NCBI GenBank assembly: GCA_023444765.1 | Contig: JAEXLY010000289.1 | Coordinates: 1 to 8,377, forward strand | DNA length: 8,377 bases | Direction: 5' to 3' | From: Pseudomonadota bacterium | GTDB lineage: Bacteria; Pseudomonadota; Gammaproteobacteria; Xanthomonadales; Xanthomonadaceae | Shown here: in pieces, positions 1-6,100 of the stretch | Layout of the letters: every line of letters begins with the position of its first letter | How positions within the stretch are numbered: position 1 is the stretch's first letter | Notes under the pieces: generated by a model | What the model was told of the DNA's origin: nothing | What the model saw: only the letters and a program-made list of their open reading frames with translations | Databases searched by the model: none | Program-made: the position numbers and the translations under genes

Positions 1-29
1 CGGCCGCTGTCCCCGGGGCAATCGGCCAT
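1..29 (-). CDS. Probable 5' end of purN (GAR formyltransferase), partial
   Basis: On the minus strand an ATG (bases 29-27) lies seven bases after the purM stop. A GAGG ribosome-binding sequence (38-35) overlaps that stop and sits five bases before the ATG. Only about nine codons (MADCPGDSG) remain before the window edge, so the product cannot be recognised from its sequence. The purN call rests on the widespread purM-purN operon order in gammaproteobacteria, in which PurN makes formylglycinamide ribonucleotide. The spacing and Shine-Dalgarno are seen; the identity is inferred from context. Confidence 0.4.
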
Positions 30-36
30 GGCCGCC

Positions 37-1092
37 TCAGCCGATCCGGACGCGTCCGCCATCGCCTGCGGCCACCACCTCGCCGATGCGCCAGTGGGCG
101 AGGCCCAGGCGCGCCAGTTCGCCGCCCAGCGCAGGCACCGCGTCGCGGTCGGCCAGCAGCACGAAACCGATGCCGCAGTTGAACGTGCGCCACATTTCCT
201 CGCGCGCGACGTTGCCCTCGCGCTGCAGCCAGTCGAACACCGGCGGCAGGGCCCAGGCCGATGCGTCGATGTCCAGCCCCAGCCCCTCGGGAACCACGCG
301 GATGATGTTCTCGGTCAGGCCGCCACCGGTGACGTGGGCCATGGCATGGATCGCAGGGCCCTGCGCGCCGCGCAGCAGTTCCAGGATCGGCTTGACGTAC
401 AGCCGGGTCGGCGCCATCAGCGCGTCGGCCAGGCTCACGCCGCCCACGTCCAGCGAATCCGGGCGGCCGGCGCGGTCGTAGATGCGGCGGATCAGCGAAT
501 AGCCGTTCGAGTGCGGGCCGCTGGACGCGATGCCGATCAGCACGTCGCCCTCGCGCACCGCCGCGCCGTCGCGCAGTTCGGACTTCTCCACCGCGGCCAC
601 GCAAAAACCGGCCAGGTCGTACTCGCCCGGCGGGTACATGTCCGGCATTTCGGCGGTCTCGCCGCCGATCAGGGCGCAGCCGGACAGCTCGCAGCCCTTG
701 GCGATGCCGCCCACCACGGCCACCGTGGTGTCCACGTCGAGCTTGCCGGTGGCGAAGTAGTCGAGGAAGAACAGCGGCTCGGCACCCTGCACCAGCACGT
801 CGTTGACGCACATGCCGACCAGGTCGATGCCGATGGTGTCGTGGCGGCCCAGTTGCTGGGCCAGCTTGAGCTTGGTGCCGACGCCGTCGGTGCCCGACAC
901 CAGCACCGGCTCCCGGTACTTGCCCGACAGGTCGAAGAGCGCGCCGAACCCGCCCAGTCCGCCCATCACCTCGGGCCGGAAACTGCGCTTGACCAACGGC
1001 TTGATGCGTTCGACGACTTCGTTGCCCGCGTCGATGTCGACGCCCGCGTCGCGGTAGGTCAGGCCGGGGGTGGCGGGAGGAGGGGTGGTCAC
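37..1092 (-). CDS. purM: Phosphoribosylformylglycinamidine cyclo-ligase (AIR synthetase)
   Basis: PurM performs the ATP-dependent ring closure of FGAM to aminoimidazole ribonucleotide, step five of de novo purine synthesis, in the cytosol. The 351-residue product is close to the family's usual length of about 345. Family hallmarks are visible: TYRDAGVDIDAGN near residues 12-24, the nucleotide loop SGTDGVGTKLKLA (66-78), MCVNDVLVQGAEPLFFLDY (94-112), GGETAEMP (143-150), SSGPHSNGYSL (190-200), HVTGGGLTEN (253-262) and FNCGIGF (304-310). I chose the GTG at 1092-1090, which leaves about ten residues before the conserved TYRDAGVDID. The frame stays open to an ATG at 1197, but the extra 35 residues are Arg/Ala-rich and unlike PurM. 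No strong Shine-Dalgarno precedes the GTG. The gene is divergent from the DUF2066 operon and probably heads purMN. Confidence 0.95.
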   Translation of the reverse strand: MTTPPPATPGLTYRDAGVDIDAGNEVVERIKPLVKRSFRPEVMGGLGGFGALFDLSGKYREPVLVSGTDGVGTKLKLAQQLGRHDTIGIDLVGMCVNDVLVQGAEPLFFLDYFATGKLDVDTTVAVVGGIAKGCELSGCALIGGETAEMPDMYPPGEYDLAGFCVAAVEKSELRDGAAVREGDVLIGIASSGPHSNGYSLIRRIYDRAGRPDSLDVGGVSLADALMAPTRLYVKPILELLRGAQGPAIHAMAHVTGGGLTENIIRVVPEGLGLDIDASAWALPPVFDWLQREGNVAREEMWRTFNCGIGFVLLADRDAVPALGGELARLGLAHWRIGEVVAAGDGGRVRIG

Positions 1093-1111
1093 GGTGCGCA
1101 GCTCTGCCGGG

Positions 1112-1132
1112 CGGCCGGCAATTCTAGCAGTC
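1112..1132 (-). promoter_or_regulatory. Candidate extended -10 promoter for purM
   Basis: Reading the minus strand, TGCTAGAAT (bases 1129-1121) matches the extended -10 pattern TGnTATAAT with a single mismatch in the hexamer. It stands out as an A/T-rich patch in a GC-rich gap. A start site about seven bases downstream would give a leader of roughly 20 bases before the purM GTG. I see no convincing -35 box at 17 bases, which extended -10 promoters can tolerate. This is inferred from motif and position only. Confidence 0.4.
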
Positions 1133-1217
1133 GCGCAGCGCCGCCCCGCCGTGGACGACCGCGCGCGGAAGCCGGACCTGGGGCTTTGTGGCACCATTTC
1201 GGCCCGGCAGGAGCGGT

Positions 1218-1223
1218 GAAGGA
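1218..1223 (+). promoter_or_regulatory. Ribosome-binding site that fixes the DUF2066 start
   Basis: GAAGGA lies six bases before the ATG at 1230. That ATG begins directly with a well-formed signal peptide. The alternative in-frame GTG at 1188 lacks such a site and would add 14 residues ahead of the signal peptide, so 1230 is preferred. Confidence 0.65.
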
Positions 1224-1229
1224 CGGCGG

Positions 1230-2312
1230 ATGCGACTGGCAGTACGTGGTGCCTGGATGATCGGATGCGCCCTGGCGGCGCTGCTGCTGGCGGTGCCCGC
1301 GGCGGCGCAACGGGTGGAAGGCGACCGTGCCGCGGCCGAGGGCCTGTACGAGGCCGAAGTGCCGGTGCGGACCCAGGCAGAGGCCGAGCGCGCGGCGGGC
1401 TATGCCCGGGCGCTGGCCCAGGTGTTCGCCAAGCTGTCGGGCGACCGCGGCATCACCAGCCGGCCGGGCGTGGCCCAGGAGTTGCGCCGCGCCGCCGACT
1501 ATGTCGACGGCTTCGACTACCGCCAGGACGAGAGCGTCGGCGCCGGCGGCGCGCCCAGTTTCCGCACCATGCTGGTGGTCCGGTTCGTGCCCGAGGCGGT
1601 CGATGCGCTCACCGCGGCCCTGGGCCTGCCGGTCTGGCCGCAGCCACGGCCCAAGCCGGTGGTGTGGCTGGCGATCGACGACGGCAAGGGGCCGCGGCTG
1701 GTCAGCGTGCAGCAGAGCAACGCGGCGCGGCCGCTGCTGCAGCGTGCGGTCGAGCGCGGCTACCGGCTGGGCCTGCCTTCGGGCAGCGCCGCCGAGCAGG
1801 CCGCGGCGGCGGTGATCTGGCGCGGCGATACCGCCGCCATCGCCCGCCTGTCCGCGCGTTACAGCCCGCCGATGCAGCTGGTGGGCAAGCTCTATCGCGA
1901 TGGCGCCGGCTGGAAGGCCGACTGGATCTTCGTGGACAACGGCAGGGTGCTCTCGCGCTGGTCCGAATCCGACGGCGATGCGCGCCGGGCGATGGCCACC
2001 GGCGCGGACGGCGCGGCCGACGCGCTGATCCAGCGCTATGCCAAGGCCACGGCGCCGGCCGACCCGGTATCGCAGCGCATGGTCTTCACCGGCCTGCGCA
2101 GCGGCGGCGACTACCTGCGCCTGTCCGCCGCGCTGCAGCGCATGTCGGTGGTGCGCGCGATCCGTCCGCTGCACGCAAGCCCGGACCGCCTCGAGGTCGA
2201 GCTGGACCTGCTGACCGGGATGGCGGGCTTCCGCCGCATGGTCGACGATGCGGTGCTGCTCGAGGTCGAGGGCGGCGACGAACTGGCCACGCCGGTCTAC
2301 CTGCTGCGCTGA
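1230..2312 (+). CDS. DUF2066 family exported protein of unknown function
   Basis: The product has 360 residues. Residues 1-26 form a Sec-type signal peptide: basic start MRLAVR, a hydrophobic core rich in Ala/Leu (8-22) and a likely cut after AAA at 24-26. The mature protein is therefore probably periplasmic; there is no lipobox at the cut. The early mature part (LYEAEVPVRTQAEAERA, about residues 39-55, then ALAQVFAKLSGDRGI, 61-75) is the segment I associate with DUF2066 proteins near purM in gammaproteobacteria. Farther on are FRTMLVVRF (111-119), a Pro-rich joint before VVWLAIDDG (144-152) and a C-terminal domain ending VYLLR. No catalytic motif is apparent and no function is established. 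It is the first gene of a run with the PerM-like permease (17-base gap) and hda, and is divergent from purM. Family assignment is from memory of its pattern. Confidence 0.82.
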   Translation: MRLAVRGAWMIGCALAALLLAVPAAAQRVEGDRAAAEGLYEAEVPVRTQAEAERAAGYARALAQVFAKLSGDRGITSRPGVAQELRRAADYVDGFDYRQDESVGAGGAPSFRTMLVVRFVPEAVDALTAALGLPVWPQPRPKPVVWLAIDDGKGPRLVSVQQSNAARPLLQRAVERGYRLGLPSGSAAEQAAAAVIWRGDTAAIARLSARYSPPMQLVGKLYRDGAGWKADWIFVDNGRVLSRWSESDGDARRAMATGADGAADALIQRYAKATAPADPVSQRMVFTGLRSGGDYLRLSAALQRMSVVRAIRPLHASPDRLEVELDLLTGMAGFRRMVDDAVLLEVEGGDELATPVYLLR

Positions 2313-2329
2313 ACGCCGGAGCCGACGCC

Positions 2330-3514
2330 ATGCCCGACACGCCCGCGACACTGGACATCGCGCGTTTCCTGCGGCGCCTGCAGTGGGCCCTGGTCGCATT
2401 CGCGGTGCTGTGGCTGATCGCGCTGCTGGGTCCGATCCTCACGCCCTTCGTACTGGCCGCGCTGCTGGGCTGGCTGGGCGATCCACTGGTGGACCGGCTG
2501 GAGCGCGCGGGACGTTCGCGCCCGGTGGCGGTGACCCTGGTGTTTGTGCTGATGGTGATGCTGCTGGTGCTGGTGGTGCTGATCCTGGTGCCGATGGTCG
2601 AGCGCCAGGTGGTCACCCTGATCGACGCGCTGCCGCAGTACCGCGACTGGTTCATGCAGACCGCCCTGCCGTGGGTGGAAGCGCGCACCGGCATCGAGAT
2701 CACCACCTGGCTCGATCCCCAGCGGCTGTTCGAGCTGGTGCGCTCGCACTGGGCGCAGGCGGGCGGCGTGGCCACCACGCTGTTCGGCTATCTCTCCAGC
2801 TCCGGCTTCGCGTTCCTGGCCTGGATCGCCAACGTCGTGCTGCTGCCGATCCTCACGTTCTACTTCCTGCGCGACTGGGACCTGCTGGTCGAGCGCGTCG
2901 CGGCGATGATCCCGCGCGATCACATCGGCACCGTGACGCGGCTGGCGCGCGAATCGGACGACGTGCTGGGCGGGTTCCTGCGCGGGCAGTTCATCGTGAT
3001 GCTGGCGCTCGGCGCGATCTATGCCATCGGCCTGTCGCTGGCAGGCCTCAACCTGGGTCTGCTGATCGGCATGATCGCCGGCCTGATCAGCTTCGTGCCC
3101 TACCTCGGCGCGGCGACCGGCATCGTGCTGGCGGTGCTGGCCGCGCTGGTGCAGTCGCAGGGTTTCGACCTCAAGCTGCTGCTGCTGGTGGGTACGGTGT
3201 TCACCGTCGGCCAGCTGATCGAGAGCTACATCCTCACCCCGCGCATCGTCGGCGACCGCATCGGCCTGCACCCGGTGGCGGTGATCTTCGCGATCATGGC
3301 CGGCGGCCAGCTGTTCGGCTTCGTCGGAATGCTGATCGCGCTGCCGGTGGCGGCGGTGGGCAACGTGCTGCTGCGCTTCGCGCACGAGCGCTACACGCAA
3401 AGCCGGCTGTACGCGGGCGATGGGCCGAAGATCGTGCTCGAGGGGCAGCGGGCTCCCGGCGGCATCGTGCTCGAGGACGACATCGGCAAGACGCCGGACG
3501 ACCGCGACGCCTGA
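2330..3514 (+). CDS. AI-2E family (PerM-like) inner-membrane transporter
   Basis: This 394-residue polytopic membrane protein matches the AI-2E/PerM/TqsA-type family, whose usual length is about 350-400 residues. Hydrophobic segments fall near residues 19-33, 35-49, 66-89, 158-179, 221-240, 243-258, 262-277, 283-298 and 316-349. A soluble stretch (about 90-155) follows the third segment, as is usual for the family. Diagnostic C-terminal motifs are present: FVPYLG (255-260), ESYILTPRIVGDRIGLHP (298-315) and the Gly-rich final region with GGQLFGFVGMLIALPVAA (325-342). The start ATG has GGAG (2318-2321) eight bases upstream. The substrate cannot be read from sequence; characterised relatives include a putative permease (PerM), AI-2 exporters (TqsA) and Na+/H+ antiporters. 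The gene lies 17 bases after the DUF2066 gene, and hda starts four bases after its stop, suggesting co-translation. The tail after residue 360 is polar and acidic. Confidence 0.88.
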   Translation: MPDTPATLDIARFLRRLQWALVAFAVLWLIALLGPILTPFVLAALLGWLGDPLVDRLERAGRSRPVAVTLVFVLMVMLLVLVVLILVPMVERQVVTLIDALPQYRDWFMQTALPWVEARTGIEITTWLDPQRLFELVRSHWAQAGGVATTLFGYLSSSGFAFLAWIANVVLLPILTFYFLRDWDLLVERVAAMIPRDHIGTVTRLARESDDVLGGFLRGQFIVMLALGAIYAIGLSLAGLNLGLLIGMIAGLISFVPYLGAATGIVLAVLAALVQSQGFDLKLLLLVGTVFTVGQLIESYILTPRIVGDRIGLHPVAVIFAIMAGGQLFGFVGMLIALPVAAVGNVLLRFAHERYTQSRLYAGDGPKIVLEGQRAPGGIVLEDDIGKTPDDRDA

Positions 3515-3518
3515 GTCC

Positions 3519-4232
3519 GTGAACACGCCGGCTGTCCCGCCGCAGCTGCCGCTGGCGCTGCGCTATCCCCCCGACCAGCGCCTGGAAACCTTCCATGCGC
3601 CGGGACCGGCGCTGGTCGCGCAACTGCGCGCGTTCGCGGCAGGCGGGCAGGAACGCGCGCTGCTGCTCGCCGGCCCGGCCGGAACCGGAAAGACCCACCT
3701 GGCGCTGGCGGTCTGCGCCGAGGCCGATGCCGCCGGTGCGCGCGCCGGCTACCTGCCGCTGGCCGGTGCCGCCGGACGCGTGTCCGATGCGCTCGAGGCC
3801 ATGCACGCGCTCGACCTGGTCGCGCTGGACGGCGTGGAGTCGATCGCCGGCGACCGCGACGACGAAGTCGCCCTGTTCCATTTCCACAACCGCATGCACG
3901 ATGCCGGCCGCCGCGTGCTCTACGCGGCCCGCGCCATGCCCGATGCGTTGCCGCTGGTGTTGCCGGACCTGCGTTCGCGCCTGGCCCAGTGCACGCGGGT
4001 GGTGCTCGAGCGCCTGGACGACGAGGGGCGCGGCCAGGTCCTGCGCCTGCGCGCGGCGCGCAGGGGACTGCAGGTCGATGCGGCCGCGATCGACTGGCTG
4101 CTGCGCCACGCCGGACGCGACCTGTCGGGCCTGACGGCCCTGCTCGACCGCCTGGACCGCGCCTCGCTGGCCGCGCAGCGCCGCATCACGGTGCCGTTTC
4201 TCCGCCAGGTGCTGGGGGCGGACCAGGCCTGA
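3519..4232 (+). CDS. hda: DnaA regulatory inactivator Hda (AAA+ DnaA paralogue)
   Basis: Hda binds the DNA-loaded sliding clamp and stimulates ATP hydrolysis by DnaA, preventing over-initiation of replication. The 237-residue length suits the family (about 230-250). The N-terminal QLPLAL (9-14) fits the clamp-binding hexapeptide. It is followed by a canonical Walker A GPAGTGKT (52-59), a Walker B-like LVALDGVESIAG (100-111), the LPDLRSRL segment with the likely arginine finger Arg154, and the sensor-2 region DLSGLTALLDRLDRAS (201-216). QRRITVPFLRQVL (220-232) closes the protein as in E. coli Hda. There is no DNA-binding domain IV, which separates it from DnaA. I chose the GTG at 3519: it starts VNTP ahead of the clamp motif and sits four bases after the permease stop. 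Its own Shine-Dalgarno is weak, so translational coupling is likely. Confidence 0.92.
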   Translation: MNTPAVPPQLPLALRYPPDQRLETFHAPGPALVAQLRAFAAGGQERALLLAGPAGTGKTHLALAVCAEADAAGARAGYLPLAGAAGRVSDALEAMHALDLVALDGVESIAGDRDDEVALFHFHNRMHDAGRRVLYAARAMPDALPLVLPDLRSRLAQCTRVVLERLDDEGRGQVLRLRAARRGLQVDAAAIDWLLRHAGRDLSGLTALLDRLDRASLAAQRRITVPFLRQVLGADQA

Positions 4233-4241
4233 GCGCATCCA

Positions 4242-4292
4242 CCGGCACGGGTGCCGGACCAGCTGTCGGCGGCGGCCGCGGGGCCCCGCCGC
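4242..4292. terminator. GC-rich hairpins in the convergent hda/murU gap
   Basis: The 69-base gap between the hda stop and the murU stop holds two inverted repeats. CCGGCA (4242-4247) pairs with TGCCGG (4252-4257) across a four-base loop. GCGGCGG (4269-4275) pairs with CCGCCGC (4286-4292), and a 12-base perfect palindrome (4278-4289) overlaps the second. The position suits a bidirectional terminator, but no T-tract follows either stem on either strand, so an intrinsic terminator is only possible. GC-rich genomes produce such stems by chance. Confidence 0.3.
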
Positions 4293-4301
4293 AGTGCGCG
4301 C

Positions 4302-5000
4302 TCAGGCCAGCGCGTGGTCCAGTTCGCGCAGGCGTGCGGGCGTGCCGACGTCGGTCCATGCGCCACGGTGGTGTTCGCCGCTGGCCGCATCGCGCCGCAT
4401 CGCCGCGCGCAGCAGGGGAGCGAGACGGAAGCGCGGCGGATCGGCGTCGACACCGGGCGCCTCGCCGACCGCCGCGCGCCATCCCTGCAGCAGTTGCGGG
4501 CGATAGACGCCGATCCCCGAGAAGGTCAGGCGCGGGCCGCCGGCCTCGCGCAGGCGCCCGTCGGGCTGCAGCACGAAATCGCCGGCCGGGTGGTGCGCGG
4601 GGTTGTCGACCATCACCAGGTGCACGTCGCCGGCCGGTTCCGGCGGCAGGCGCGCGAAGTCGAAGTCGGTCCAGATGTCGCCGTTCACCGCCAGGAACGG
4701 CGCTTCGCCCAGGTGGGCCAGCGCCCGGAGCATGCCGCCACCGGTTTCCAGCGGTACCGGCCCCTCGTCGGAATAGGCGATCCGCAGGCCGAAAGCGGCG
4801 CCATCGCCGAGCGTGGCGGGGAACTGCGCGGCCAGCCAGGAAGTGTTGACGACGACCTCGCGCACGCCAGCGGCGGCCAGGCGCTCTAGATGCCAGGCGA
4901 TCAGCGGCTTGCCGCCCGCACGCAGCAGCGGCTTGGGGGTGGTGTCGGTGAGCGGGCGCATGCGCTCGCCCAGTCCGGCGGCGAAGATCAGGGCCTTCAT
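4302..5000 (-). CDS. murU: N-acetylmuramate alpha-1-phosphate uridylyltransferase
   Basis: The enzyme couples UTP to MurNAc-1-phosphate, giving UDP-MurNAc from recycled cell wall and bypassing the MurA/MurB route. The 232-residue product is a single nucleotidyltransferase (GT-A-like) domain, close to Pseudomonas MurU (about 223). It shows the signature AAGLGERMRPLT (7-18) with PKPLL (22-26), LETGGGM (84-90), the metal-binding VNGDIW with Asp108 (105-110), and a C-terminal WTDVGTPARL (215-224) whose Asp217 is the likely second metal ligand. Without context it could be read as a glucose- or mannose-1-phosphate nucleotidyltransferase. The short length and the adjoining kinase favour MurU. It starts 13 bases after the amgK stop with no clear Shine-Dalgarno, so coupled translation from amgK is likely. 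The frame extends further upstream but only as a shadow of amgK. Confidence 0.87.
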   Translation of the reverse strand: MKALIFAAGLGERMRPLTDTTPKPLLRAGGKPLIAWHLERLAAAGVREVVVNTSWLAAQFPATLGDGAAFGLRIAYSDEGPVPLETGGGMLRALAHLGEAPFLAVNGDIWTDFDFARLPPEPAGDVHLVMVDNPAHHPAGDFVLQPDGRLREAGGPRLTFSGIGVYRPQLLQGWRAAVGEAPGVDADPPRFRLAPLLRAAMRRDAASGEHHRGAWTDVGTPARLRELDHALA

Positions 5001-5013
5001 GGCGCGGCGCGGT

Positions 5014-6030
5014 TCAGGCCGCCGGGATGCCGGCCGCCGCCATCGCCGGGCGGACCCGTGCGTCGAGCAGCGCCGCGAGCGGCGACAACCGCGGGTGTCG
5101 CGGCAGCACGGCATCGAGATAGGCGACGAAGCGCGGGGCGTCGGCGATGTACTTCGGCTTGGCGTCCCGGTGCTTCAGGCGCGCAAAGATGCCCAGCACC
5201 TTGAGGTGGCGCTGCACGCCGATCAGATCCAGGTCGGAGCGCCAACGGGGCAGGTCCGGCACGGGCAGGGCCGCCTCGCGGGCCAGTGCGTGGTAGCGCG
5301 CATGCCAGTCGGCCACGCGCGCCTCCGGCCAGCTGACGAAGGCGTCCTTGAACAGGCTGGCCGGGTCGTAGGCGATGGGACCGCGCACCGCGTCCTGGAA
5401 ATCGAGGATCGCGACGTCGTCGCCGCAGGGCATCAGGTTGCGGGGCATGTAGTCGCGGTGCACCAGTACCTGGGGCTGCGCCAGCGCGGACTCGACCAGG
5501 ACGCGGTACACCTCCTGCAGGCGCGCGCGCTCGTCTTCCGCAAGCTCGATGCCCAGGTGCACGGCGAGGAACCATTCGTCGAACAACCGCAGCTCGCGCA
5601 ACAGCAGCGCCTCGTCGTAGGCGGGGAAGTCCCCCGGCAGGGCGATCGACTGCAGCCGCACCAGGCGCGCCATCGCCGTGTCGAACAGTGCGTCGGCCGT
5701 GCCCTCGTCGATCGCCTGCAGATACGTCTGCCTGCCCAGGTCCTCGAGCAGCAGGAAGCCCTGCGCCAGGTCCTGCGCCACCACGGCCGGGACGCGCAGG
5801 CCGCCTGCCTGCAGCAGGTCGCGGATCGCCAGCCAGGGGCGCACGTCCATCCGCTCCGGCGGCGCGTCCATCAGCACCAGGCTCGGACTGCGGCCGGTGG
5901 TGCGCCAGTAGCTGCGGAAGTCCGCGTCGAACGACGCGCGCTCCAGGCCGGTCCCGGGTTCGGACAGGGCGGCGCGCAGCCAGTCCAGTCGCTGCTGGTC
6001 GCGGTCTTGCGGGGCGTGTGGCTGAACCAT
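5014..6030 (-). CDS. amgK: Anomeric MurNAc/GlcNAc kinase (aminoglycoside phosphotransferase fold)
   Basis: AmgK phosphorylates the anomeric C1 hydroxyl of MurNAc (and GlcNAc), feeding MurU in the peptidoglycan recycling shunt known from Pseudomonas, which lowers sensitivity to fosfomycin. At 338 residues it nearly equals Pseudomonas AmgK (about 339). Visible kinase features are the N-lobe SYWRTTGRSPSLVLMDAPP (40-58), hinge LLLEDLG (93-99), catalytic loop VLVHRDYMPRNLM (188-200; Asp193, Asn198) and metal motif ILDFQDA (208-214; Asp210), followed by GPIAYDPASLFKD (217-229). QRHLKVLGIFARL (273-285) is also typical. The ATG at 6030 is chosen because AGGAGA precedes it closely; a TTG at 6063 is in frame but has less support. 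It is the first gene of an amgK-murU pair and is divergent from xanB. Family membership is clear; substrate is inferred from similarity and pairing. Confidence 0.88.
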   Translation of the reverse strand: MVQPHAPQDRDQQRLDWLRAALSEPGTGLERASFDADFRSYWRTTGRSPSLVLMDAPPERMDVRPWLAIRDLLQAGGLRVPAVVAQDLAQGFLLLEDLGRQTYLQAIDEGTADALFDTAMARLVRLQSIALPGDFPAYDEALLLRELRLFDEWFLAVHLGIELAEDERARLQEVYRVLVESALAQPQVLVHRDYMPRNLMPCGDDVAILDFQDAVRGPIAYDPASLFKDAFVSWPEARVADWHARYHALAREAALPVPDLPRWRSDLDLIGVQRHLKVLGIFARLKHRDAKPKYIADAPRFVAYLDAVLPRHPRLSPLAALLDARVRPAMAAAGIPAA

Positions 6031-6034
6031 GGAA

Positions 6035-6040
6035 TCTCCT
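6035..6040 (-). promoter_or_regulatory. Strong ribosome-binding site of amgK
   Basis: The minus strand reads AGGAGA four bases before the ATG at 6030-6028, a near-ideal Shine-Dalgarno. It settles the start in favour of ATG over the in-frame upstream TTG (6063). It contrasts with murU, xanB, purM and hda, which lack strong sites. Confidence 0.7.
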
Positions 6041-6100
6041 GCCGCGGGCCGGCGGCGGGGCAAAGGGTAAACTGCCGCGCATTTCCGGGCGAGCGATCGG
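6041..6100. promoter_or_regulatory. Divergent amgK/xanB intergenic region, promoters not resolved
   Basis: Only 70 bases separate the divergent amgK and xanB starts, so both promoters must lie here or inside the opposite gene. The only A/T-richer patches are GGTAAACT (6066-6073) and ATTTCC (6081-6086). TAAACT (6068-6073) is a four-of-six match to a plus-strand -10 about 28 bases before the xanB ATG, but no -35 is evident. Support is by position only. Confidence 0.25.

Noticed and set aside
1093..1197. N-terminal extension of PurM to an upstream ATG
   Set aside because: The added residues are Arg/Ser/Ala-rich and unrelated to PurM, and they overlap the candidate promoter. The GTG at 1092 gives the usual protein length.
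1089..2399. A 436-codon minus-strand frame overlapping the DUF2066 gene and the purM start
   Set aside because: It is antisense to a gene with a clear signal peptide and ribosome-binding site, and its translation is low-complexity.
2530..2600. A run of GTG/CTG-like triplets resembling a short tandem repeat
   Set aside because: The triplets are ordinary Val, Leu and Met codons of a transmembrane helix. There is no exact repeat unit.
2297..3526. A 409-codon minus-strand frame rich in His and Gln
   Set aside because: It is the antisense of the permease. The His/Gln repeats arise from reversed Val/Leu codons of the transmembrane segment around 2530-2600, so it is not a metal-binding protein.
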